From NCBI GenBank assembly GCA_028293445.1, contig JAQGOU010000484.1, positions 1 through 40,357 of the forward strand: DNA of 40,357 nt, read 5' to 3'. Position numbers and translations under genes: made by a program. Positions 7,832-16,074 of the stretch are shown piece by piece. Within the stretch, counting starts at the first letter, position 1; every line of letters begins with the position of its first letter. The DNA comes from Verrucomicrobiales bacterium (GTDB taxonomy: Bacteria; Verrucomicrobiota; Verrucomicrobiia; Limisphaerales; JACDHS01). Below the pieces are notes generated by a model, which was not told the origin of the DNA, did no database searches, and saw only the letters and a list, made by a program, of their open reading frames with translations.

Positions 7832-8119
7832 ATGCCATCGCCATCCTTTCATCCTCGAGATCCATTACACGGAATTACCCTCGAGACGATTGTTAAACAA
7901 TTAGTGGAGCGCCACGGTTGGGCTGAAATGGGAGACCGCATCCCGATTCGCTGTTTTCTCCACAATCCAAGCGTCAAATCCAGCCTCACGTTTCTGCGCA
8001 AAACCCCATGGGCGCGGCAAAAGGTGGAAACATGGTTCATCATGGAACAACCGGACCGGACCCCCGAAGCGCCTCAACCCGTTGTGCCGCCGAAAGCGCC
8101 TGAACAGGAGAAGAGCTAG
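7832..8119 (+). CDS. VF530 family (DUF2132-type) DNA-binding protein
   Basis: A 95-residue protein matching the VF530 family, small proteins described as DNA-binding and of unclear role. The diagnostic run is [20 protein letters not shown] followed by [16 protein letters not shown] and [13 protein letters not shown], spanning about residues 11-70. The last 25 residues are proline-rich and probably disordered. The ATG at 7832 sits five bases after AAGGG and starts shortly before the domain. An in-frame TTG at 7793 would add 13 residues of no obvious character. Its TAG stop and the convergent flavoprotein's stop share the palindrome CTAG at 8116-8119. Confidence 0.85.
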   Translation: MPSPSFHPRDPLHGITLETIVKQLVERHGWAEMGDRIPIRCFLHNPSVKSSLTFLRKTPWARQKVETWFIMEQPDRTPEAPQPVVPPKAPEQEKS

Positions 8120-9327
8120 TCCGGTGAAGCGATTTCTAACTTGAGGGCGGAGCGCGCAGCGCGGGTGCCGGTAGCAAAACAACCCTGCATCAGATAACCA
8201 CCGGTCGGGGCTTCCCAATCGATCATTTCACCGGCGACAAATACTCCGGGAAATTTCCGCAGCATAAGGGTGGACTCCAATTCACTCCAGCAGACGCCGC
8301 CAGCGGAGGAGATCGCTTCGGCCAGTGGTCGCGGACCCGTGAGCCGGACCCGGAAATTCTTTACCGTCGCGGCGAGTGCGGCAGCCGAACCGACAGCCTC
8401 TTCGTTCGACAAATGTTTCAGCATCGCAAACGCTGCCTCGCTCAACCGCCACTTTGACTGGGCTTCCGCGAGAAAATGGCGTCGGGCTCCTCCCAATTTC
8501 GAGATGAGTTGTTCCGCAGTGAAGGAAGGTTTGAAATCGATCGAAATCTCGGGGTCCGCCATGGCTCGCAACGCCGAGCCAAGCTGATAAACGATGCCGC
8601 CCTCAAGGCCGTAGCGCGTGATTAATAATTCGCCGACCGCAACGGTCGAGCTGACGCGCGCGGTGATGTTTTTTACCGATTTGCCTTCAGCTTCCGGAAG
8701 CAACGCGGCCGGCCATGAAACTTCCCATCCGCAATTGGCGGGCATCAGCGGAGCGATCGTGACGCCGAGCGTGCGAAGAATATCGGTCCAGCCTCCATCG
8801 GATCCGGTGTCGGGCCATGAACCGCCGCCCAGCGCAAGAATCACCGCATCGGCCTCAAAGGTGTGCGGTTCGCCTTCAACCGTGAAATGAACATTCCAGC
8901 GAGTGCCGCGAGTGAGGCCTGTCCAGCGGTGGCGCATTTGAAATTCGACACCCTGTTTTCTCAAGCGCTCGACCCAGCGACGCAGAAGAGGAGCCGCTTT
9001 AAGCTCTTTCGGGAAAACGCGACCGCTCGTTCCGACGAAGGTTTCGACACCGAACTCGGCCGCCCAGGTCCGAAGGGCGTCAGCATCGAATTCAGCGAGG
9101 ACTGAGGGCCAAAAGTCCGGCGGAGTTCCAACACCTGAATAGCGTGTCACAAAGCGATCACGCGGCTCCGAGTGGGTGAGATTCAATCCGCCTCGTCCTG
9201 CCACGAGAAACTTGCGACCGACCGAAGGCTTTGCATCAAACAGCGTGACCGCAGCGCCACCTTGAGCGGCAACTTCCGCTGCGCGCAGGCCGGCCGGTCC
9301 ACCACCGATGATTGCGATCGTGGGCAA
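8116..9327 (-). CDS. FAD-dependent oxidoreductase of the HI0933/TIGR03862 flavoprotein type
   Basis: A 403-residue flavoprotein with an N-terminal FAD-binding Rossmann motif ([15 protein letters not shown], about 5-20) and the family signature [18 protein letters not shown] at about 37-54. The NAD(P)-like motif [16 protein letters not shown] lies mid-protein, and the C-terminal FAD contact region ([20 protein letters not shown]) ends with CFATG. The reaction is unknown for this family. The start codon is TTG, since [10 protein letters not shown] begins right at the Rossmann strand and no ATG is available. The gene lies 15 bp downstream of the ABC-F gene on the same strand and is probably co-transcribed with it. 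Confidence 0.9.
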   Translation of the reverse strand: MPTIAIIGGGPAGLRAAEVAAQGGAAVTLFDAKPSVGRKFLVAGRGGLNLTHSEPRDRFVTRYSGVGTPPDFWPSVLAEFDADALRTWAAEFGVETFVGTSGRVFPKELKAAPLLRRWVERLRKQGVEFQMRHRWTGLTRGTRWNVHFTVEGEPHTFEADAVILALGGGSWPDTGSDGGWTDILRTLGVTIAPLMPANCGWEVSWPAALLPEAEGKSVKNITARVSSTVAVGELLITRYGLEGGIVYQLGSALRAMADPEISIDFKPSFTAEQLISKLGGARRHFLAEAQSKWRLSEAAFAMLKHLSNEEAVGSAAALAATVKNFRVRLTGPRPLAEAISSAGGVCWSELESTLMLRKFPGVFVAGEMIDWEAPTGGYLMQGCFATGTRAARSALKLEIASPD

Positions 9328-9342
9328 AGTTAAAACTTCAAC

Positions 9343-10953
9343 TCAACTGGCCGTGAGCGCGGCGCGTTCGTCGTCGAGCGCGTTGGTCTTCTCGAGGAAA
9401 TAATCGTAGCCGCCCGAATACACCGTGATCTTGCCTGAATTGACGTGCAGCACCTTCGTGGCGAGGTGACGAATGAAATGCACATCGTGGGAAATGAAAA
9501 CAAGCGTGCCTTCGTAACGTTCCAGCGCCAGCGTGAGCGATTCAACGGTGTGAATGTCCAGATGCGTCGTCGGTTCATCCATGAGCAATAGGTTCGGCGG
9601 ATCGACGAGGAACTTAATCAGATTCAGCCGGGTCTTTTCGCCACCGCTCAGCACTTCCGTCTTTTTGAAAATGTCATCCTTGCGGAAGAGGAATGAACCC
9701 AGAATGGCGCGGGCTTCGTCTTCGCGCATCAACGGCGCACTGGCGATCACTTCGTCGAGAACGGTTTTTTCGGCATCAAGCGTCGCGGCGCGATGTTGGC
9801 TGAAATAACCGATCTTCGCATTGTGTCCAAGGTCGCGTTCGCCTTCTTGAAATTCAACCACGCCCGCGAGAATTTTCAGAAGCGTCGATTTGCCGGAGCC
9901 GTTCGGGCCCACGAGGACAGTGCGTTCGCCGCGTTCGATCGTGAGATCAAGGCCCTCGTAAACTTTTATCGCGCCGTAGGCCATGTGGATTCCCTTCAAC
10001 GACACGGCGCGTTGCCCGCCACGAGGCGGTTGTGGAATCTGGAAGCGGAACGGCTTCTTCGGGGCGATCGGTTTATCGATCAGTTCGAGCCGCTCGATCT
10101 GCTTGAGCTTGCTCATGGCCTGCGATGCTTTCGACGGCACCGCGCGGAAGCGATCGATAAATTCCTGGAGCGATGAAATTTCCTTCTGCTGATTCTTATA
10201 AGCCGCTGACTGTTGTTCATACCGTTCCTCGCGCTGGCGGAGGAAGTCGGTGTAATTGCCAGTGTAAGCGATGAGCTTCTTCTCTGAAATTTCGTGCACC
10301 TGCGTCACGACTTCGTCCATGAACTCGCGATCATGGGAAATCAGCAGCAGCGCGCCGGAATAGTTCTTTAAATATTTCTGCAGCCAAAGCAGCGAGAGCA
10401 GATCGAGATGGTTCGTCGGTTCGTCCAGCAACAGGAGATCTGGCTCCATCACGAGAAGCCGGGCCAAGCGTGCCCGCATAATCCAGCCGCCACTCATCTC
10501 GCGTGCTTTGCGATCAAAGTCAGTATCGCGATAACCGAGTCCGCGCAACATCTTCTTGGCTTTGGTTTCCACCTGCGGATCGTTCAACGCGTCGTGCTTG
10601 GCGTGCACCTCGAAATATTCAGGACAGGAAACATCGCCGGCGGCTTCGAGTTCGTGCAGTCGTTTTTCCAAGCGGGGCAATTCTTCCACCCGGCCAGTCG
10701 CAACCTCCAGCACGGTCTCTTCGCCGTGGGCTTCACCTTCCTGCGGCAGAAAGCCAACCATCGTCCAGGCATCCCGTTCGACCACACCGGTATCCGGTTC
10801 TTTTTGGCCGAGAATGATGGAGAAGAGAGTCGATTTGCCGGCACCGTTGGGCCCGACCAGGGCGACGCGGTCACCGCTATTTACCTGGAGCGAAGCGTTC
10901 TCGAAGAGCATTCGAGCGCCGAGCGTCATCTTAAGATCACGAATTGTAAGCAT
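9343..10953 (-). CDS. ABC-F family ATPase (ribosome-associated)
   Basis: A 536-residue protein with two ATP-binding cassettes and no transmembrane segment. ABC-F proteins bind the ribosomal E site and rescue or tune translation, and some confer antibiotic resistance. Cassette 1 has Walker A GPNGAGKST (34-42), signature MSGGW and Walker B LLLLDEPTNHLD. A charged inter-domain linker (about 240-310, with KASQAMSKLKQIERL) follows. Cassette 2 has GPNGSGKST, LSGGEKTR and LLLMDEPTTHLD. Length and linker resemble housekeeping YbiT/Uup-like members, and there is no long C-terminal coiled coil as in Uup. The 1-kb gene-free stretch upstream gives room for a long leader. Confidence 0.93.
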   Translation of the reverse strand: MLTIRDLKMTLGARMLFENASLQVNSGDRVALVGPNGAGKSTLFSIILGQKEPDTGVVERDAWTMVGFLPQEGEAHGEETVLEVATGRVEELPRLEKRLHELEAAGDVSCPEYFEVHAKHDALNDPQVETKAKKMLRGLGYRDTDFDRKAREMSGGWIMRARLARLLVMEPDLLLLDEPTNHLDLLSLLWLQKYLKNYSGALLLISHDREFMDEVVTQVHEISEKKLIAYTGNYTDFLRQREERYEQQSAAYKNQQKEISSLQEFIDRFRAVPSKASQAMSKLKQIERLELIDKPIAPKKPFRFQIPQPPRGGQRAVSLKGIHMAYGAIKVYEGLDLTIERGERTVLVGPNGSGKSTLLKILAGVVEFQEGERDLGHNAKIGYFSQHRAATLDAEKTVLDEVIASAPLMREDEARAILGSFLFRKDDIFKKTEVLSGGEKTRLNLIKFLVDPPNLLLMDEPTTHLDIHTVESLTLALERYEGTLVFISHDVHFIRHLATKVLHVNSGKITVYSGGYDYFLEKTNALDDERAALTAS

Positions 10954-11290
10954 GGAAAATTGGTCACCAATCGCAAACCGTTACTGAACGGATAAAAAAT
11001 CTGTTTTACGCTCCTGAGAGAACGGAGAGTGGTTTCAGCCTGCGGACCGGCGCGGGCAAGCTTATTCAGGAATGGGCGGGCGTCAATCGCCCATTTAATG
11101 AAGTCGATTACTCCGGCGCTTCCCGTGAAGCCCGTTCCCGAGATGATTTGACCACTTTTTGCACGTTTTCGACGACCTCGAAAGGGATGGAAACGGCTTG
11201 TGCCCTTATAGCCTCCACTCGGAGGGCCAACATGGGTGCCGTTGAGAAAATCGAAAAAGCCCAATGAAAACGACGGTGGACGTCCAAAAA
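10954..11290. other. Gene-free leader region upstream of the ABC-F gene
   Basis: About 340 bp without a credible gene. Short open frames here lack family resemblance and ribosome sites. It contains two hairpins: an 8-bp stem at 11071-11095 (listed separately) and a 5-bp stem CCTCC/GGAGG at 11212-11225. No clear promoter could be assigned. Confidence 0.5.
11071..11095 (-). promoter_or_regulatory. Hairpin with alternative stems in the ABC-F leader
   Basis: AATGGGCG pairs perfectly with CGCCCATT around a 9-base loop. Read on the minus strand, the left arm can instead pair internally (GGGCG with CGCCC around ATTGA), so the two stems exclude each other. It lies about 120 bp upstream of the ABC-F start. 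No U-tract follows, so it is not an obvious terminator. Confidence 0.35.
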
Positions 11291-11580
11291 AAAGTTTTCT
11301 CCAGAGAAACCCAAAATTTTACTCCCAAAAAAATCTTTTCTCCGGAGAAATCGGAAATTTTGCTCTCAAAAAACTCTTTCCGCTGGAGAAAACTATTTTT
11401 TGACTCCAAAAACATCGTCTCCTCTGGGGAAATCTCTTTTTTTGCTCCAAAAAAGTGGTCGCCGCTGGAGAAATGTTTTTTTTGGCTCCCAAAATAAACT
11501 TTCCTCCAGAGAAAACTTTTTTTTGAGAGCAAAAATTTGGATTTCTCTGGAGAAAAGCAAAATTTTGCTCTGAAAAAAGA
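11291..11580. repeat. Tandem array, seven imperfect units of ~41 bp with palindromic cores
   Basis: Seven units with cores at about 11295, 11336, 11376, 11417, 11458, 11500 and 11541, so spacing is 40-42 bp. Each core resembles TTTCTCCRGAGAAA, exact or nearly exact palindromes such as TTTCTCCGGAGAAA at 11337-11350. Cores are joined by a T-tract, a GCTCYC-type box and an A-tract. The last unit adds the palindrome AGCAAAATTTTGCT at 11556-11569. Units vary along their whole length, so this is not a repeat-spacer array. Open frames across it on both strands are poor in every coding feature, and 41 is not a multiple of three. Confidence 0.85.
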
Positions 11581-11682
11581 CCCTCCGCCGGACCGAAGAA
11601 CGAAATTCCAGTCATTTTCCTTCAGACGGGCTCTTTGCCGAGAACCGAGGGCGCTCCAATCGTCCTGATCCGATGAAACGAC

Positions 11683-11842
11683 TCTCCCTCACCCTAGCCC
11701 TCTCCCGCTGGGAGAGGGAATCGGAGGGCCGTGAGTTGCTTGGGATCTCGAACGGTGCCGCCGCGCCCGGCACGGACTGAATGGTTTGAACAACGGAGGC
11801 GCAGGTCCCCTCTCCCAGCGGGAGAGGGCTAGGGTGAGGGAG
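11683..11842. repeat. 36-bp perfect inverted repeat with nested hairpins (REP/MITE-like element)
   Basis: The arm at 11683-11718 is the exact reverse complement of the arm at 11807-11842. The arms enclose about 88 bp. Each arm carries its own hairpin, CCCTCTCCC-GCT-GGGAGAGGG, beside a CCCTCACCCTAG block. This matches a family of dispersed extragenic repeats common in many bacterial genomes, often mis-annotated as short proteins with PLPLGEG or RERARVRE strings. No transposase is present, so it would be a non-autonomous element. Confidence 0.8.
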
Positions 11843-12026
11843 AAAACATCGTGATACCAACGCGGCTTCCATCGTTGGGAGACGATTTGCATTCCACGGA
11901 AAACAGCGAAGAACCAAAAAAGCCTTGTTTTCTTCGCAAATTTGGAAAGTATCCCTACCGTCCGATACAGGATACCCCTATTCCGTTGTTCAAACGGGGC
12001 GAAAATGGCCACAGGCCTGAAAATTT

Positions 12027-13274
12027 ATGCAAAAACTGACTCATACCTATTTGTCACGAGCGCTGTTTGTTTTGGTTTCCGCTTCCCTCGTCATTAATGC
12101 TGCCGCCCAGTCACGGAAGGCAGCCATTTTCATCGAAAACCGAGCCGGCGCGTCGTTCAACGACAAGATTTCCACCTTCGAAGATTTTTTGACCAGCCGG
12201 GTCTCTGAGAAGGGCTTCTCGATCTTGAGCCGCGAAGTTGCGATCAATGCTTTAAACTCTTACACGTCCGCCGGAGTTTCCGTTTCCACGCAGAACGCGA
12301 CGGGAGCCAGCATCAGCGCCCCTTCGGGACAAAAGACTGCGGGCGTCGCTGTGGCCGAAACGAGCGCCGCGCAGATTGCCGCAACATCGGCGCCCACCAA
12401 AGCCGACCAATTGTTGACCGACAACACTTCCGCCCTGCGCCTCGCGCAAAGCATGGGAGTCGATTATCTCTTCGTGGCTTCGATCGCCTCCTACGGCACG
12501 GAGAAGAAGTCATTTACGGATGGGAACGTTCAAACCGTGAATCTCATCCACAATTTGCGCGTGACCTACAAGGTGTTGGAAGCGACGCAAGGCGGTAGTC
12601 TCGTGGGTGACACCTTCAAGGTGAGCAAGACAGAGCGTTTCACCGAAAACAATAACGGCTCTGCGAACAGCGACGTCATCAATGATTTGCTCGACCAGGC
12701 TTCCACGCAGATTGCCGACAGCATCGGCAGGAAGGCCGAGCAAAACAAGATCGCGTCGGTAAACGCGAAGGCCGACTTCGTTGACTTCACGATTTCCTGC
12801 GGCATGCAGGACCTCGCGCAATTGCCCATCAGCATTCCGGATATCGTTATGGGCAAGGACGGCCTGGTGGTGACGACCAATCGTTTGCCGATCGAAGTAT
12901 TAAACGCGACGATCGAACTCAATGGGTTGGTCGTTGGCTCAACCCCGGGAACATTCAAAGGTCCTCGAGGTTTGAACAAGGTCCGCATCAGCCGCGAAGG
13001 ATTTCGTCCCTGGGAACGTACGATCAATATCGTGGCAAACCAAACCCTCAAAGTGGCGCTGCAAATGAACGACGAAGGGTATGCGCGCTGGCAGAACAAC
13101 ATGCAATTCCTGCAAACACTGGAAACAGAAAAGAAACTCACCGACGCGGCCGTCAAGGTCGCAGAAGGTTTCGCGCAAACGTTGCGTCAGAGCGGCTTCA
13201 AAGTGGACATCAAACATGTCTCGGACATCAAGGGTGATGCCATTGCCAAACCGCAGATCAGCATTTTTAAATAA
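12027..13274 (+). CDS. Secreted CsgG/LpoB-like protein with C-terminal PEGA domain
   Basis: A 415-residue exported protein with signal peptide 1-28 (cleavage near NAAAQS). The N-terminal half has the look of a CsgG/TolB-type nucleotide-like fold: AIFIENRAG, then a segment ending FSILSRE, and later ALRLAQSMGVDYLFVASIASYG. A low-complexity Ala/Ser/Thr-rich insertion sits at about 78-130. The section around 285-345 (ATIELNGLVVGSTPGTF, then REGFRPWERTINI) is a PEGA domain, a surface-associated beta fold. It begins a five-gene operon with lipoproteins of the LpoB group, so it likely works at the outer membrane or in the periplasm. The upstream 150 bp hold no confident promoter or ribosome site. 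The exact role is unknown. Confidence 0.8.
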   Translation: MQKLTHTYLSRALFVLVSASLVINAAAQSRKAAIFIENRAGASFNDKISTFEDFLTSRVSEKGFSILSREVAINALNSYTSAGVSVSTQNATGASISAPSGQKTAGVAVAETSAAQIAATSAPTKADQLLTDNTSALRLAQSMGVDYLFVASIASYGTEKKSFTDGNVQTVNLIHNLRVTYKVLEATQGGSLVGDTFKVSKTERFTENNNGSANSDVINDLLDQASTQIADSIGRKAEQNKIASVNAKADFVDFTISCGMQDLAQLPISIPDIVMGKDGLVVTTNRLPIEVLNATIELNGLVVGSTPGTFKGPRGLNKVRISREGFRPWERTINIVANQTLKVALQMNDEGYARWQNNMQFLQTLETEKKLTDAAVKVAEGFAQTLRQSGFKVDIKHVSDIKGDAIAKPQISIFK

Positions 13275-13299
13275 TTTAATTCTTTCGAGAGACACACAC

Positions 13300-14196
13300 A
13301 TGAAAATTACAAGACTCGCCGCACTCACTGTTTTACTTTGTTCCGCGACTTTCGCCTTCGCCCAGAAGGAAACGCTCGGCGTCGACGAATTCAAAGCGTC
13401 ACCGTCGCTGGTTGAATCGATCAAGAAATCCGGCAAAACGCTCGAGCTGGGTCGCGTCAAGGAATCGCTCGACAGTCAGCTCATCGATCGCATCAACGCC
13501 ACGCGCAAATTTCAGCTCGTGGCTCGGAGCGATTTGAAAAATGTCGTCAAAGAACAAGAGCTGGCTAACTCCGGCAACTTCGATGCGAACGACAAGTCGG
13601 TCGCCAAGCAGTTTCAGCTCGCTGGCGCCAAATACATTTTGGTCACGAGCATCGATGACTTTGATTCCTTGAACGAACAGCAGACGTTCGATGGCACTGG
13701 CAAAACGATGTCCCGCCGCACGGTGCGTTTGTCCGTCGTGGGAAAAATTTACGAGGCGAGCAGCAGCAAGCTGCTTGATTCGGCGAATTTTCAGCTCAGC
13801 ACCAATGACGTTCGCGAGATCGTCAAAGGTCGCGCGAAGGATGGAAATGAATTCGACGAACTCTTCGTCGCCATGTCGCGTGATGCCGCAGAAAAGATTG
13901 CCAACCGCGTCGCGGACGTAGTGTTCCCCGTGCGTGTTCTCAGCAAACGTGACAAACAAATCATGATCAATCGCGGTGAAGGTGCGGGTGTTTCCATCGA
14001 TCAGGTATGGAATGTTTTCGCGCTCGGCGAAGAATTGATCGATCCAGACACAAAGGAGTCGCTCGGTCGCGAAGAAGTTTTGGTCGGCAAAGCGAAGATC
14101 GTCGCGGTCAATCCAAAGATGTCTACTGCTGAGATTCTTGAAGATACCGGCATCGACAAAGGCGCCGTGCTTCGCCTGCCGCAGGTTAAAAAGTAG
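13300..14196 (+). CDS. Secreted CsgG-like protein with FlgT-C-like C-terminal domain
   Basis: A 298-residue exported protein with signal peptide MKITRLAALTVLLCSATFAFA. The central part (LDSQLIDRINATRKFQLVAR, then QFQLAGAKYILVTSIDDF) is typical of CsgG/LpoB-like proteins: the strand-helix pattern around FQLVAR and GAKYILV is conserved. The last ~80 residues (FPVRVLSKRDKQIMINRGEG, then DPDTKESLGREEVLVGKAKI) resemble the small C-terminal beta domain of flagellar protein FlgT. That resemblance is by pattern only and should be treated as inference. The frame is open back to 13081, but the start is taken at 13300, where the signal peptide begins, 25 bp after the previous stop. There is no lipobox, so it is soluble in the periplasm or assembled at the outer membrane. 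Confidence 0.78.
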   Translation: MKITRLAALTVLLCSATFAFAQKETLGVDEFKASPSLVESIKKSGKTLELGRVKESLDSQLIDRINATRKFQLVARSDLKNVVKEQELANSGNFDANDKSVAKQFQLAGAKYILVTSIDDFDSLNEQQTFDGTGKTMSRRTVRLSVVGKIYEASSSKLLDSANFQLSTNDVREIVKGRAKDGNEFDELFVAMSRDAAEKIANRVADVVFPVRVLSKRDKQIMINRGEGAGVSIDQVWNVFALGEELIDPDTKESLGREEVLVGKAKIVAVNPKMSTAEILEDTGIDKGAVLRLPQVKK

Positions 14197-14262
14197 CAAC
14201 AAGCTTTTAGGTTTTCCCCCGAACACCACCACAACAAACCCAACGGTTCGGCACAACAACAA

Positions 14263-15660
14263 ATGAAATCCTACGCACACATACGGGCAGTGGCCTTTAC
14301 GGCGCTCTGCATCGTCGGTCTTGGAACAGGCTGCACTACTTACCAGCAGCAGAACAAAAGCATGGCGCAGAAATGGGACACTGGAAATGTTCCTGGCGCG
14401 GTGGAGGAGTTCGGGCTCAAGGCGGAGAAGGCAAAAGAGACCAAGGACGCGATTATCTGGCGACTGGAACATGCTGCGGCGTTGCGTGCCGCCCAACAAT
14501 TTAAAGAGAGCAACGATGCGTTCGAAAAAGCCGAGGAGAAAATTCTTAAGTATGACGAGAGCGCCAAAGTAAAACTCGGCCACGAAGCGGGTGCGCTCAT
14601 GTCCAATCAGGCGAATCTTCCTTACGAAGGCCGCATGTATGACAAGATCATGCTCTCGACTTACAAGGCGCTGAACGACCTTCAACTGGGTGACCTCGAC
14701 AAAGCGCGGGTCGATCTAAATCGTGTTTATAAATGGCAGGAAGACGCCGTCGCCTTGAATGCCGCCCGTCTCGAAAAGGCCCAGGAGGGAAACAAAGAAA
14801 AAGAGAAAACCGAAAAAGCGCAGCAGGACGAAAAGTTCAAAACCCAGATGGACGGTGCCTACAAAGGCCTGGATGAAGTCAAAGTCTACGGTGATTACGT
14901 CAATCCATTCTCGGTTTATCTCGATGCGCTTTACTTCATGAATACCGCGGCCGGCTCTTCGGATCTGGAGCACGCCAGCAAATCCCTGGAACGCGTTGCG
15001 AGTTTCGCCGCAGAGAATAAATTCATCAAACAAGACCAGGAAACGATGAAGGAATTATTGGCGGGCAAGCCGATGTCGCCCGTGACCTATGTTGTTTTTG
15101 AAACTGGTGGCGCGCCGATTCGCGAACAGATCCGGATCGATATCCCGATCCTCGTGGCGAAGGTCTCCTACGTGGGCGCAGCGTTTCCGAAGTTGAAGTT
15201 TGAGAATGATTATGTGCCCGCGCTGACCGTCAGTGCGAACGGTACGAATGAAACCACGCAACTGATCGCCAGCATGGACAGTGTTGTGGCGCAGGATTTC
15301 AAAAATGAACTCCCGATCATCATTACGAAAACGTTGGTGTCGACCATCGCGAAAGCCGTGGCTGCTTACGCTGTGAATGAAGCCGCGAGCAAACAGGATT
15401 CCATGGTTGGTCTATTCGCAAAGCTCGCGACTGCCGCAACACAAGCTGCTATGAATATTGCGGACCTCCGCACCTGGACCACGTTGCCAAAAGAATATCA
15501 AATCTGCCGCGTGGCCACGCCAGCAGACCGAAAGGTTGAACTGGCTGCCGGCGCGCAAAGAATCCCCGTGACAGTGGGAGACGGGTTGGTCAATCTGGTT
15601 TTCGTGAAATCGATCAACTCGAGATCACCATTGCTCGTTTCACAAGCTAAGCTCCGATGA
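14263..15660 (+). CDS. COG3014-type conserved lipoprotein
   Basis: A 465-residue predicted lipoprotein with lipobox LGTGC (lipidated Cys24). Residues ~40-190 are helical and TPR-like (AIIWRLEHAAALRAAQQF, then YKALNDLQLGDLDKARVDLN). A Lys/Glu/Gln-rich stretch at about 165-195 is probably a coiled coil. The C-terminal half is beta-rich, contains VTYVVFETGGAPIREQIRID, and closes with LVFVKSINSRSPLL. This matches the uncharacterised COG3014 lipoproteins, which in gamma-proteobacteria sit next to YcfL and LpoB, exactly as here. The stop overlaps the next start (ATGA at 15657-15660), so translation is coupled. No enzymatic motif is visible; a scaffold role is inference. Confidence 0.85.
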   Translation: MKSYAHIRAVAFTALCIVGLGTGCTTYQQQNKSMAQKWDTGNVPGAVEEFGLKAEKAKETKDAIIWRLEHAAALRAAQQFKESNDAFEKAEEKILKYDESAKVKLGHEAGALMSNQANLPYEGRMYDKIMLSTYKALNDLQLGDLDKARVDLNRVYKWQEDAVALNAARLEKAQEGNKEKEKTEKAQQDEKFKTQMDGAYKGLDEVKVYGDYVNPFSVYLDALYFMNTAAGSSDLEHASKSLERVASFAAENKFIKQDQETMKELLAGKPMSPVTYVVFETGGAPIREQIRIDIPILVAKVSYVGAAFPKLKFENDYVPALTVSANGTNETTQLIASMDSVVAQDFKNELPIIITKTLVSTIAKAVAAYAVNEAASKQDSMVGLFAKLATAATQAAMNIADLRTWTTLPKEYQICRVATPADRKVELAAGAQRIPVTVGDGLVNLVFVKSINSRSPLLVSQAKLR

Positions 15661-16070
15661 AAATAAATTATCTCTTCGCCTCATTACTCGGTGTGTCCAT
15701 GGCCGCGTGCACGACGGTTAATACCGTCGAACGCGCCCAGCCCGTTGCGCAAAAGCAAATGATTGCTGACAAGCGTGTTCTCACCGACGCCGGTCTGGCG
15801 CGAGGCGCGAGCATCGTTGGGGTCAATGAAAGCTCCACGCCGGATGGCTTCCTCAAGGTCCAGGTTGAAATCTTGAACCGCACGCGATCGCTGAAGCATT
15901 TCAGCTATCGCTTCGAGTGGTTTGACCAAAATGGGATGTTGGTGAACACACCGACATCGACCTCCATTCCGCGCCAGATTGAAGGCCAGGAAAGTTTGTT
16001 CATCACGGCGATTGCACCCACGCCGCTGGCCAAGGATTTCCGGGTGAAACTAATTGAAGACAATCGTTAA
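15657..16070 (+). CDS. YcfL-family (DUF1425) lipoprotein
   Basis: A 137-residue predicted lipoprotein with Cys18 after SMAA. The mature domain carries the YcfL pattern: VQVEILNRTRSLKHFSYRFE, then WFDQNGMLV, PTSTSIPRQIEGQESLFIT, and the ending AIAPTPLAKDFRVKL. In E. coli ycfL lies directly upstream of lpoB, and the same order appears here. The function of YcfL is not established. Pairing with an LpoB-like protein suggests work on peptidoglycan synthesis or the outer-membrane interface. It starts inside the preceding stop codon and is followed after 4 bp by lpoB. Confidence 0.87.
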   Translation: MKINYLFASLLGVSMAACTTVNTVERAQPVAQKQMIADKRVLTDAGLARGASIVGVNESSTPDGFLKVQVEILNRTRSLKHFSYRFEWFDQNGMLVNTPTSTSIPRQIEGQESLFITAIAPTPLAKDFRVKLIEDNR

Positions 16071-16074
16071 TAAC

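Noticed and set aside
10408-10995. 195-residue plus-strand frame antisense to the ABC-F gene
   Set aside because: It is a reverse-strand shadow of a gene with complete ABC motifs.
11291-11580. CRISPR array
   Set aside because: There is no invariant repeat with unique spacers; the whole unit drifts together, and no cas gene is in the window.
11206-11615. Open frames on both strands across the 41-bp array, with repeated FFGAKK- or SPEK-like strings
   Set aside because: The period of 41 bp is not a multiple of three, so any reading frame shifts between units; there is no ribosome site or conserved domain.
11612-12012. Minus-strand frames with PLPLGEG and RERARVRE strings
   Set aside because: These strings are the translation of the 36-bp inverted repeat, a known source of false hypothetical proteins.
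13081-13299. Upstream extension of the second CsgG-like gene
   Set aside because: It would overlap the preceding gene and push the signal peptide into the middle of the protein.
13399-14685. 428-residue open frame on the minus strand across the CsgG-like and COG3014 genes
   Set aside because: It is fully antisense to two well-supported exported proteins, has no family resemblance, and its composition is typical of the reverse strand of a real gene.
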